Assembly (NCBI GenBank): GCA_030704615.1
Contig: CM060733.1
Span: 25,482,001-25,546,000, forward strand
DNA: 64,000 nucleotides
DNA from: Takakia lepidozioides
Taxonomy: Eukaryota; Streptophyta; Takakiopsida; Takakiales; Takakiaceae
Direction of reading: 5' to 3'
Positions 10,678 to 20,700 of this stretch are shown in pieces. Position numbers and translations under genes: made by a program. The notes below the pieces were generated by a model that ran no database searches, was not told where the DNA came from, and was given only the letters and a program-made list of their open reading frames with translations. Each line of letters begins with the position of its first letter. Positions within the stretch are counted from its first letter, which is position 1.

Positions 10678-10828
10678 CTCGCATTCTGTGCACTTAGCAA
10701 ATGTGCTTCATGTTTTCCAAATCTCCACGTTAGGAAATATTCGATTCCGTATACGGCTTATAGCTGGCTGTGAGATTCCTTTCAAACCGAGCAGTCTGTT
10801 TGTCTGCACCCCAACTCCCCAACAATGT

Positions 10829-10854
10829 CAACGTCCACTGGGCAGTGGAGGTTC
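10829..10854. repeat. 26-bp palindromic motif, copy 6
   Basis: Arms CAACGTCCACT and AGTGGAGGTTC around GGGC; the central CCACTGGGCAGTGG is perfectly self-complementary except for the two middle bases. It lies between the divergently oriented DUF7869-like gene and the plus-strand gene that starts after it. Confidence 0.7.
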
Positions 10855-10869
10855 TACAAAGTGGAAGAA

Positions 10870-12540
10870 CAAGAAAGCATGATGGCATTAAAAAGAATAA
10901 AATCATCCACAGTATTTTGAAAAACGAAAGGGGACAACGAATAAAAGTCACCTCGTTAGACTTCTCTCGAATTCTCTTCCACTTCATTTCGGGTATCTTT
11001 TCATTACAGAAGTCTTGGAGTAATAACAGATTTAAAATACGCAGAAGCTCTCGATATAGAGCTTGAATCAGAGGAAAACCCGATGTTGGTTTTGTTTCTG
11101 CATGAGGATGCGAGAACCCCCAGGACGTTTGGTTTCAAAGTGGAGGTGGGTCGTCTGAACAAGTCGTTGATGAGTAAATGCGTTGCACTGGGTTTTAGAT
11201 TTCCAGACGATGGCTCAATATTTACTGACGTAGGTTTGTCGAGGGCCTGGAGTATTTTTCTGGATCTTCTACACGCAATGGGGAACGACATTCGCAAGAA
11301 GCGAGCACTACAGGAAGCATCAAAGCCGAAGAAAGGAAAACGCAAGTCGTCGACAGCCGGCAATGATGACAATGAGGCCGGGACTTCCGCAGGAAAGAAG
11401 AAACAGAAGGAGGATCAGGATCCAGCATTGATGTCAGATAATAAGAGACCTAAAGCTGGGGAGATTTTTGACAAGGAAAAATGCGAGAAAATGGAGGAGA
11501 GGATCACGAAGGAATACAATGATGTATTTCCATTCGGATTCGAGAGTACCTTCCTTGTGAAGGTTTCCATGATGAAACTAGCTCCAAGGAGCATGGTTTA
11601 CAAGCCGTTAAATATCAAGCATAAGGACAAAGTGAAACCGCGACTCTTCCAACTTCATTTGTTCGACTCCAAACATCCGATGTATCTTGTGCCAATCAAC
11701 CTTTCCAATCCAAAGAAGATTGCTTCATCATGACCGAAGCAATGGAAGGAGATGGACGTATCAAGGTTCTTCGTAATTGGTGGACAACACACCATCGTGG
11801 TAGCAAAGGTAATGGACTTCACACCCATTTTACATTAACTGTAGCAGGAACTTCTCGAGGATCTTGCCGACAGCGAACTGAAGGAGTACTACCGGGAGTG
11901 GGCTGCGAAGATTGTATGGTCTACCGATGAACAAAGGCTCCTGAAGTTGTCAAAGCTCCTCAACGATCCCAATAAGGTGCAAAAGTTTGATACAACAATG
12001 CCGGAGAAAGTTGAGCATGCGCGAATGTTATTCAACCTGAGGGGGAAGCCAAAGAAATACAACGATCACACCACCAAGTCCGAGACAAAACAATGGAAGG
12101 TATGCATTTATGGAATCAAAATCTACTATTCACATTCATTTTGAAATGGGTAGCATTAAGGAGGCAATGGTTCTAGTACTTTGCGACGACGACGTTTGGA
12201 AGATCTGGGAAGATGTTTTCAAAAACTGGGAGCAGGAAAAACTACTCGACCCGCTTGGAATACAGTATAAGGGTGAACAATAACAGCTCACGAAATCTGC
12301 TATCGCAAAGCTGCAAGGGTTGAACAGATGCTGATAAAAGTTGCGCAGAAAATCCTGGACCTGAAATTGACCATTCGATATTACAAAGGTCACGACAAAT
12401 CAATTCAAGGCATGAACAAGTACATAGACAACATGAAAATGCGTCGGTTTATTGTCGACGATGTGATGGAAGTGTTGGGGTGGCCTCGTAGGAGCAAACA
12501 ATGCACGGATCTTTCCTGTGCTCCAGAAGACCACGGTTGA
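10870..12540 (+). CDS. Unrecognised multi-exon gene
   Basis: An acceptor (TTTTCATTACAG, ending about 11009) opens a clear exon that runs to about 11733. It encodes SLGVITDLKYAEALDIELES and onward, an N-terminal globular part, then a Lys/Asp-rich linker (KKGKRKSSTAG, KKKQKEDQD) and a second globular part (EKMEERITKEYNDVFPFGFE). Further coding-like exons follow: one ending RNWWTTHHRGSK near 11806, one at about 11850-12100 (LKEYYREWAAKIVWSTDEQR) and fragments at 12147-12280 and 12328-12540. A stop near 12280 and the LINE debris at 12540 suggest the 3' end is decayed. No domain is recognised. The exon structure and composition argue for a real protein-coding origin, but completeness is doubtful. 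Confidence 0.45.
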
Positions 12541-12860
12541 AGGCACAGTCTGTTGTGTCATAATGCCTTTTTATATCCAGGAAGAAGACAAAGATAGGTT
12601 TTCCTTCTTTTTCCTTCCCTGGATCATTTGGCTCAGGGTAAATATATGGTCCCGATTTCTCCAGAAGACCCCCTCTGACCTTCATGGAAAATACTTCTAG
12701 ACTCCTAATCAACCGTAAGACAGCTTATTATCCTACGAAACAGCTTGCCAACCCCACTAAGTTGTTATACAGATTGAAATGACACCCTCTCTCTAGGAGA
12801 AAGAGAATGTACTCATAAGACGTTGTTTGCCGTAGCCTTGTGGCCTCTCTCTCCAGGAGA
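12540..12860 (-). mobile_element. Diverged LINE fragments
   Basis: The minus strand at about 12540-12705 encodes a degenerate reverse transcriptase segment (EGKPIFVFFLDIKRHYDT) that aligns with the RT of the large LINE at 25.5 kb ([18 protein letters not shown]). At 12795-12850 the common LINE 3' terminus appears (ACTCATAAGACGTTGTTTGC on the plus strand), followed by a GA microsatellite. These are old truncated copies. Confidence 0.65.
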
Positions 12861-14455
12861 GAGAGAGAGAGAGAGAGTGTTACATAGCATGTCAAAGCTA
12901 GACAAAGAAACACTAAGCACATTGTGTTGTGTTTGCCTTCATTTAACGACATCAGACAGCCTAATTTAGGCACCATCAAACTGTCTCTACCCAGATCTGC
13001 CTCCATACCTCCCTTTACATTATACCCTTGCTGGAAAACCAGGTTTAAGGTCTACTAAGTGGCAATCACATGCACACTAGGTAGGGCCCTCTCATAAATA
13101 GATCTACCTCCTCACTTTCATATCATAGGAAGCAACAGTAGAAGTAGGAAGAGCACAACTGTCTCCTTACAAGTAACTCATTTCCATGTAGGTACCAGCT
13201 CATAGATCCATCAAACCAATAGAGCAAAAACAACAGTAGTATGTGTACAATCAACACATACAAACAGATTTGAGGTTTGAGAGAGCTCAAAGCCTCACTC
13301 CCTTAGTCTCTTGCCCTTAGTAGCATTTCCTGCAACAAAAGAAGGTGAAGTGGCATCACCCGGATCCATCACAGCCAACCAACCAACCAACAGGTAGTGA
13401 TCCCTGTGGAACCCCAAGCTTAAACCCCTTCACATTTGTTATCAATGTCATCCCTGCAACAGGTCATACTAGCAAAGAGAAGAGAGGTAAGAGAGGTCCT
13501 TTCAGCCATTCAACATAGATACAGAACTCAGTAGCACCTATTTCAGCCCATGCTCCAGAGGGAGGGGGGGTGGTCTCATGTCTGTAAGCACCAATTCCAA
13601 AAATGAAGGTGTCACTAGAGCCAAGTACTCAGCAAGGGGACACATAGAGGCCTTTGGTTTGCAAAAGTATTCAAAGAATCATAGTAGAGCTAATCATGTC
13701 CATGTAAGTAAACATGACAAAAAGCACCTATTCCCAAAAGGAAGACCAAGTACTCAAGCAAGGGCATATATAAAAGCCCTTGGTTTTGCAAAAATATTCA
13801 TAGATTCAGAGTAGAGCTTAGTCAAGTCCATGTAAGTTCCTCATAGTGTCAACTCTCTTTATGTTGCCATCCTAAGCAGCCCATCACAGTGTTGGAGGAG
13901 TCTGAATGGATACCTTGCTTGTAGAAGTCAGCTTCTTCAGCTCCTTCCTGCTCCTCTTCCAAATGAGAAGAGTGGCCAAGCATACTAACCATTTAGGGCA
14001 ACAGCTTTAGGTTGAGACCTCTAGGATGAACCCTAATGAGTCATCCTAGTGAGCCATCCTGTTCTACAATCCCCCGTTCCATTCTAGTCAAAAATATCTG
14101 AGCGGAATAACGGGATCAGATTATTCTTTGAATGCTGTCTAAAAAGATCTTAGCAACATTAAGGAGAGAAAGAGAGAAAATAAAATTCCTCAAGCCTCTC
14201 ATTTTCAGGTTTCCTAATGCCGATACAAGGCTTTGGCTACAGTAGAGCAGCCAAGAGAGCAATGTACATTGACCGGATCATGTAGAAGGTGTACACATAT
14301 ACTCTATTATGTTGTTGCTACAGGGCCTAGCACAAGATATCATGTATTAGTTTGCCATCCAATGTCCCTATATGTTCAAGGCTGGAGAAAGAGTCAAAGG
14401 GATCATACAGTTCTTGAGTGTTGTTACAAAGAACATATCCACATTCAAGTATAGA
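12861..14455. other. Gene-free stretch with a short direct duplication
   Basis: No supported gene. A ~95-bp sequence is directly duplicated, at about 13618-13710 and 13744-13834. Both copies start AAGTACTCA, contain the run TTTGCAAAA (longer T-run in the second) and end GTCCATGTAAGT. The remainder shows no domain or RNA structure I can recognise. Confidence 0.45.
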
Positions 14456-14797
14456 GAGAGATTGTACTCATAAGACGTTGTTTGCCGTAGCCTTGTGGCC
14501 ATTGACCCCGCGCCCGGTTTGAGCGGGAACAAAAGGGACAGAACCTACCTCTGTCAGGGGCTGATGTTGGTAGTAAGACTTACCTTCATATATAGAATTA
14601 ATCCGGGTTTTCCAGGTATCCTCTAGAAATCCCTTCACACAAGCATCAATCTGCTGTGTGTGATTTGCCCAAAAACTAGGCCTCAGGAGGGCCTGGGCTT
14701 TTGGCTCGGCCTCGAGACTTTCAAAGTTGGTAAACAGGGGTACACGCACAATTCCCTTGATAGATTTGAAGAGAGCGTCTCTTTGGTGAGAGAACCC
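14456..14797 (-). mobile_element. LINE 3'-end fragment fused to the DYW pseudogene
   Basis: The minus strand reads [18 protein letters not shown] and on through [13 protein letters not shown] to the LINE stop and the common 3' terminus at about 14466-14500, followed by a GAGAGAG tract. It matches the last ~330 bp of the large LINE (23864-24253). The fragment begins exactly where the PPR homology stops, so the two are joined in one open frame. Confidence 0.8.
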
Positions 14798-15530
14798 CGG
14801 ATTGGCATCCCTTGCAACAATCTCTCGCCCAACAAGCTTGGAGATGAATTTGGTGGCCGTATACCCGAAGGGTCTTGATTGTGTGGATAGGTGTCCCAGG
14901 AGACGTGCTGATGAGCCCAAAAGCAAGGGCCAGCTTTTCGCTGTGGTGGCAGACAGCTTGTTCCTTTGTATGTTGATCCAAATCATATAAGACAAACTGC
15001 GTGTCAGGCACATATCCGGCCTCCTCCATCTGTCTAGTCAATCTGTCCTTGGAACTCAGCATAGATCTCCTTAGTTTGCGGGTGTGACGTGTCTTCTACG
15101 ACAAATGTGTGTATCCTATTATTGACCTCAATCCAACTGCACCCTGGCTCCTTTTGCACACCTCTGTCCTGCCTTTCTTTCCTGACCTTTGCTACATCAT
15201 CCCACTTCCCACTGCAGCATAAATGTTTGAAAGCAGCACATATGCTCCAGCATTTTCTGGTTCCATATTGAGAATATATTTTGCGGCCCGTTCTGCAAGC
15301 TCAACCTTGCCATGGATTCTGCAACCGCCAAGCAAGGCTCCCCATTGTACAGCACTTGGTTCAAATGGCATTTTGTCGATAAGGTCCTCTGCCTCATCCA
15401 ACCGCCCTATGCGGCCAAGAACATCAATCATGAGGCCATAGTGCTTTTCTTCTGGAGTAATGTCATGATCACGACTCATAGAGAGGAAGAAATGACGGGC
15501 TTCATCCACTAGACCCACGTGGCGTTCAGA
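14797..15530 (-). pseudogene. DYW-type PPR protein, 3' fragment, broken
   Basis: The C-terminal part of an organellar RNA-editing PPR protein (E, E+ and DYW domains). Seen in order on the minus strand: VGLVDEARHFFLSMSRDH, a PPR ending in DEAEDLIDKMPFEPSAVQWG, the E motif (NAGAYVLLSNIYAAVG), then PGCSWIEVNNRIHTF, EAGYVPDT, HSEKLALAFGLIS, LRV and finally TATKFISKLVGREIVARDAN. Defects: a 1-nt deletion near 15209 in the E domain; about 14 nt missing near 14866, which removes the Cys-x2-Cys-His part of the deaminase zinc site; the final DYW residues are replaced by LINE sequence; and no PPR repeats remain upstream of 15530. Such proteins act in plastids or mitochondria. This copy cannot be functional. 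It is good evidence that the host is a land plant. Confidence 0.85.
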
Positions 15531-16054
15531 AAGTTCAGAAAGAAAGACTGATTGATTCCCATGGCCACTGATTGCTCGCCATGCCCTGCTGACCTACTAC
15601 TAACCCTCCCAAGGACCAGTGGTGGAGGTTTCAGCCACTTAAAAGTAAGAAAGACAGGAGCTCAGTAGCGCCAAAGGAAAACCCGCAAAGAGAGAGAGAG
15701 AGAGAGGGGGGTGCGAGGGTCAAGAATCTCATGAAGCCATGCCACTACGAGAAATGAAGTCTTCACAAAACTGCCGCTCGACATACATTCGAGTGCATAA
15801 AAAATACTTCACCGTACTTTAGCGGCTGAAGTTTTCTGTCTTTAGGAGTTCACTGAACACACGTTACAAGTAGACAGAATACCGAACACAATCATACTGG
15901 CTACTTTTCTTCGAATAAAACTGTCCATCTTCTCCCCACAAAAGGGGAAGAACATCTCGACCAGAACACTCGTATAGTCTTGCAGTAAGTCTCTCTCTCA
16001 AATACTGGTGATTTCCCAGCTCTAAAACACAAAAAGAGAAACTGGCCCCTTACA
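15531..16054. other. Intergenic, downstream of NIP7
   Basis: No gene seen; contains a GA microsatellite at about 15688-15708 and the presumed NIP7 3' untranslated region. Confidence 0.4.
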
Positions 16055-16618
16055 CTAGAGCTCATCCTCCATGCGCAAGTACTCCCCGAGGTCTGCCTGA
16101 TGCAAGGCTACAATATCAGTCGGGTCCAATTTGCGGCAGTCCTGCGTAGACTTCGCTGCCAGCCCAAACCCCATCGGTACATCCGACATGGAGTAGATCA
16201 CCACCCCTTGGTACTGAGGGGTGTTGTCCGTAATCCTTCCCAGCCCACTTTTCAAAACATTGTTCCCATACAGGAATGACATCTCTGCCGACGGCTTGAG
16301 CCATATCTTATGCTTGGCATGAGCGGCAAGGAGGTCAAGGCAAGTCACAGTGAGCCGAAACTTACCGCTCTTCGTAAATTTCCCCAGACAGGTCCCCAGA
16401 CCAAAGAGCTTCTCTCGTCCAACATTAGTTGCCCGCTTCACTAGAGCCTCGCTCACATAGTAGACCCGCTGCTTGTGAAGGCGAAAGCAATAACCCCCAG
16501 GAGTCTTATCAGGGCCTTCATGAGCGGGGCGCTCAAACAAGTGCCGCAGGTTACTGCCCACAAATTTGTGCAGCTTTTCCAGCACTTGTGTCGTCTCTGC
16601 CTCGTCCAGGGGACGCAT
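16055..16618 (-). CDS. NIP7: 60S ribosome biogenesis protein NIP7
   Basis: A single uninterrupted frame of 187 residues beginning [19 protein letters not shown], which matches the start and usual length (about 180-188) of NIP7. The N-terminal domain has [11 protein letters not shown] and [10 protein letters not shown]; the C-terminal PUA RNA-binding domain contains [16 protein letters not shown] and [15 protein letters not shown]. The ATG at 16618 was chosen because homology begins there; the open frame extends 23 codons upstream without similarity. NIP7 acts in the nucleolus in 27S pre-rRNA processing and 60S subunit assembly. The gene is intronless here and intact. It lies 1.15 kb past the stop of the G6PD4-like gene on the same strand, with no functional link implied. 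Confidence 0.95.
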   Translation of the reverse strand: MRPLDEAETTQVLEKLHKFVGSNLRHLFERPAHEGPDKTPGGYCFRLHKQRVYYVSEALVKRATNVGREKLFGLGTCLGKFTKSGKFRLTVTCLDLLAAHAKHKIWLKPSAEMSFLYGNNVLKSGLGRITDNTPQYQGVVIYSMSDVPMGFGLAAKSTQDCRKLDPTDIVALHQADLGEYLRMEDEL

Positions 16619-17770
16619 GCTGCTTTGATAATCGTTACACGAGGGATGCTGCTCTTCTCCTCTTCTTTGCCCTAGAACTGGCCTCACCTCTCTATTGTAA
16701 TCATGGATGTAGATTGACAGTGTTTTTCTTTCTGGCGAAAAATCGCCAGATTTCGACCTGGAACCGGTTTGCTACTTGTACAAAGGAATTATGGGGGGTA
16801 AAATCCGAGATTTTCGCCAAAAAGCACCAGGAGATAAATTTCAGGAGCCTAATCTTCCCGACGTGAACCAATGAAAACATGACACCTAGAATATAGCCAC
16901 TTTTCTAACTTTGTCACCTCGATATTCTCGCCACATGGGCACTGGGTGGAATTCACATGTGGCCCCGCCAGCGATTTTGGAAATATGAAAAGAAAAACAC
17001 GATAGGTTGCGAGTGTCTTCCTAGGTTTGAGATATCATCAACCCAAAAAGAAACGAGTGCTGATGAAGGTGACCTACTTTGCACTCACTGTATCACTGCA
17101 AGGAAGGTGGAAACAATTTGCGAAGTGGTTGGACCTGAAGACTGTTTAGACCTCAACTGGTCCACGGGGAGCTTTTCCGCCTCACTCTGGTGCATACAAC
17201 AATCAAAGGTTGAGCCCTGAAGAGTTTTCTCACAAAATGACTTTTAAGAGAAGAAAAATAATTCAGTGTTACATGAGAGGTGCATTTGATATCTGCAGTG
17301 GCATTTTAGAGGAAAGCCACTCTACAGCTCCTTCCTTACCAACCTACAATCTTACATCGCCATGAGCTCAATAGACAAGCTCCCACCCACAGTCGCTGAA
17401 GTCCTTTTGGCAATTAATACACAACCATTCAAGTGTCTAATGTTCCAGCTTTGACGATGTCACCATGGCCTTTGCTCTCTTTTCCAGGGCTGTTAGGCTC
17501 ACATTTGGATACATGTCCACGAATCATAACTAACCTCGTGAAGACTTCCTGCAGACCTATGTGAAGGCAAAAGTGCAAGGTCTCGTTGATCAGACACACC
17601 TTCTAAGAGAGCCTTCTTGAAACAAAGAGCAAGGCCCATGCAGAGACTTGATAAAAGCATTTCTGCTGTATTCTTGTGAACCCGTATCCAACGGATCAGG
17701 GGCAAAGAGGGGACACAGATCAACATTACACATGCCACATGTTGCATATGACACCACTCAATCACAAAAT
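16619..17770. other. Intergenic between G6PD4-like gene and NIP7
   Basis: It should hold the NIP7 promoter and the G6PD 3' untranslated region. Short frames on both strands (for example 16957-17220 plus) show no family resemblance. Confidence 0.45.
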
Positions 17771-20700
17771 TCAATCATCTGCCCATCGTACGCCATGCTT
17801 GGCACCCAGATAGTAGGCTCCAATGGGGCCTCTCCCACCAAAAGTGTAGAGTTCTGGGGCCACCTTGTACTTCTCAATGTCTTTGAGCAATGGTGTCAGC
17901 AGCTCCCAGGTGGCCTCCAGCTCATCACCGCGTATAAAGAGGTGGTTGTCACCATCAATTACGTCCAGAATGAGTTGCTCATAAGAATCTGGAGTCACTG
18001 CATGGTCATATCTGCAAGAAAGCACAATAGATTATCTTGAACAACCATCTAGTCATAGAGACTGCCTCAAATTGGTAGAAGTAGCACACCGAATGTTGCA
18101 GTGTCTAGATGTGAAAGAAGACAGCAGGGGTTCACAACAATGTAACACAGAGTACCCAACACTGAAACGGAACAGCCAGAGAGGGTTGCATTACTTGTTA
18201 CGGTACAGCAAGTTCAGTTCGGAGGAGTCCAACTGTAGTCCCAAGCCAGGCACCTTATTATTGATCTTGAGGAATATAGCTTCATCTGGGTGCACTGCTA
18301 TGATGAGCTCATTGGTAGCCATATCTATGTTGTACCCAAACCGATCGCGGTACAAGTTTCCCGGAACATGACGAAACTGAATACGGATCTCCACCCTGGC
18401 ATTGAAAATTCAATCTACACACACTCAGAGTTGCATTTAAATTGGTCCTTCCAGCAGCAGAGAAAATCTCAGGCAGGCTATGCTGGGCTCTTCAAAGCTG
18501 TGTCATAAACTAAAGGCAATCTATGCCCTGCTGCACCTGCGTCATCAAACCTGAAAGCCTGACAAGCTGTCATCAAGAAGTCCTTTCAGTTCTATCATAT
18601 TTGTATCAAGGATCACTGGGACCTGTGACAAACGTAATGATAACATGAATGTACGGGTGATGATGGAGAGGGACGGCAAAACAAGAAACTAAAATAGAAA
18701 GAACATCATTACACCACAGGACACTCTTGAGGACAGAGAGAGGTTGTGATGGGGGTTTTTGGTTATATACTTTGGAGATGTTTCCCACCTGGCTGCAAGA
18801 GGTAAGAAATCACATCCAAAAAGCAGCTTGGAGAGCTTACAGGATAACAAACCAGAACACCCAGACCACAACCACCACTGAGGGAGACTTCTCTTGCTGT
18901 AGTCTGTGGACTCCAGGCTGTGTTTGCAGGGAGAGCAGGAGAAAGAGAGTCTGAAGGCTGAAGAGTCTGAGAGACTGAAAGCAAGTTACAAATGAAAATT
19001 TGAACACAAAGGTTGATAAGCTCTGACGAACTTGGAAAGCTCCTAACTTGACAAAGCTCGAAGAGGAAAGAAGAGGAAACATCATAACAGAAACCTGTGA
19101 ATGGATACAAAGAACGCAAGCAAGAGATACATACATACATCCACGCATCCGCAGCCAAGGTCAAACTAGAAACAGGGAAAAAGCCAGTGAAGTTACAGAC
19201 TACTTACATACAAAACCTAGCTGTATACATATGATAAATTCATTTATGCTAAGCGACAAGACACGGGGCAGCAACTCACTTGTGCTTGATAAGACCACTG
19301 CCAGCCTTAATGAGAAAGGGAACACCGTCCCAGCGTGCATTATCAATGTAGAGTGCAGCTGCCACAAATGTTGGAGTGAGGCTATTGGGGTTCACACCCG
19401 GTTCATCCAAGTACCCTGGAATCTCTGATTTGCCATTTTTCGAGATGCTAGCCTTGTATTGACCAAGGACCATATCATGCAGTGTCAACTTGCGCATCGA
19501 CCTGAGTACCTTGACCTATAACTCGCAGAGACAGTTATGCTTAGAAAGATAAGCTCAGATATTTGCAGATCAAAACAGTCCACTCCTTACTTTTGGTCTG
19601 AGAAAAGGGGCAGGACTCCACATAAAACTTTGTGGACGTAGAGCAGATTCTACTCCTCACATAACAAGACAGATAGGGCACCTTTTCATTGTGGATGTCT
19701 TCCCCATCCAAGCTAACTGGTGGCTCCATTGCAAAGAGTGCTATGGTCTGCAGTATGTGGCTTTGAACAATGTCGCGAATGACACCATGCTGGTCAAAAT
19801 ACCTACCCTTCCCCATATACCCCCACTGCTTCAGAGTTTTCCTGCTTCTCACCATCAAGTAGGCCTAACAGATGGGTAAAGGGCAAACTGGAAAACTGAA
19901 GGGAGCAACTCAAACCCAAAAAAGGACCTTGAAGGTGACCTACCATGCCACCAACTAGCATTCAAAAGCCCTTTCTTGGAGTTTTGGCTCCAAAATAGCA
20001 GTGTGTACACATCCTGCTAACTATGTACACCAAGATGATAGTAAAAATCTGTTTCAATACAGCAAACAAACTTATCTGGTCCAACTAAACATGAAAATAT
20101 CAGGTTGTCGATACTTAATAGAGGTAATGGCTAGTAGAGGTAATGGCTAGTGGCAAAGGCCCTCAGACTATTCTACAGCGGAAGTGCTGTGCATTCAATT
20201 TGTTACCAACTGTTAAAATGCTGTAAAACCAATGGATTGTGGATAGATGAAGAATCCCAATCCTGTTTGTGCAACCGGAATCTGAAAGAAATTGGATTTT
20301 ATAGCTAGCAGTGACTATAACAAATAGTTATAAAAAAAACAAAATCCAGAATACCTTCCTCTTCCCTCCATTCCCCAGTCTTCCGCCAGAATTACCTGCC
20401 ACAAACCAAAAAGTTTGAATTTGATACATAATGAGGTGGATCTGCCAAAATTTGACATTTTATAGGCCTAGACTTTACTCAAAGCTCAATAATTCTCCCC
20501 CCTGAAACAGGGGCACTTTGGAGCTACCTGCACATTCCGGATATAAGTCCGGCTCCAAAGAGGCTCGAAAACAAGGTTGGAAAAGCGCAGTATTGTCAAA
20601 TTCTCAATCAACTCCTTTCCTAGATGATGGTCAATCCTGCCACCCATCACAAAAGCACACAATACTCATAGGAAGTAGTTGAAAACCCATCAAGTACATT

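Noticed and set aside
11139-11153. AGTGGAGGT match to the palindrome right arm
   Set aside because: Lies in a coding exon and has no left arm.
16957-17220. Plus-strand frame with several Cys as a small zinc protein
   Set aside because: Cys spacing fits no known finger and the frame opposes the G6PD 3' region.
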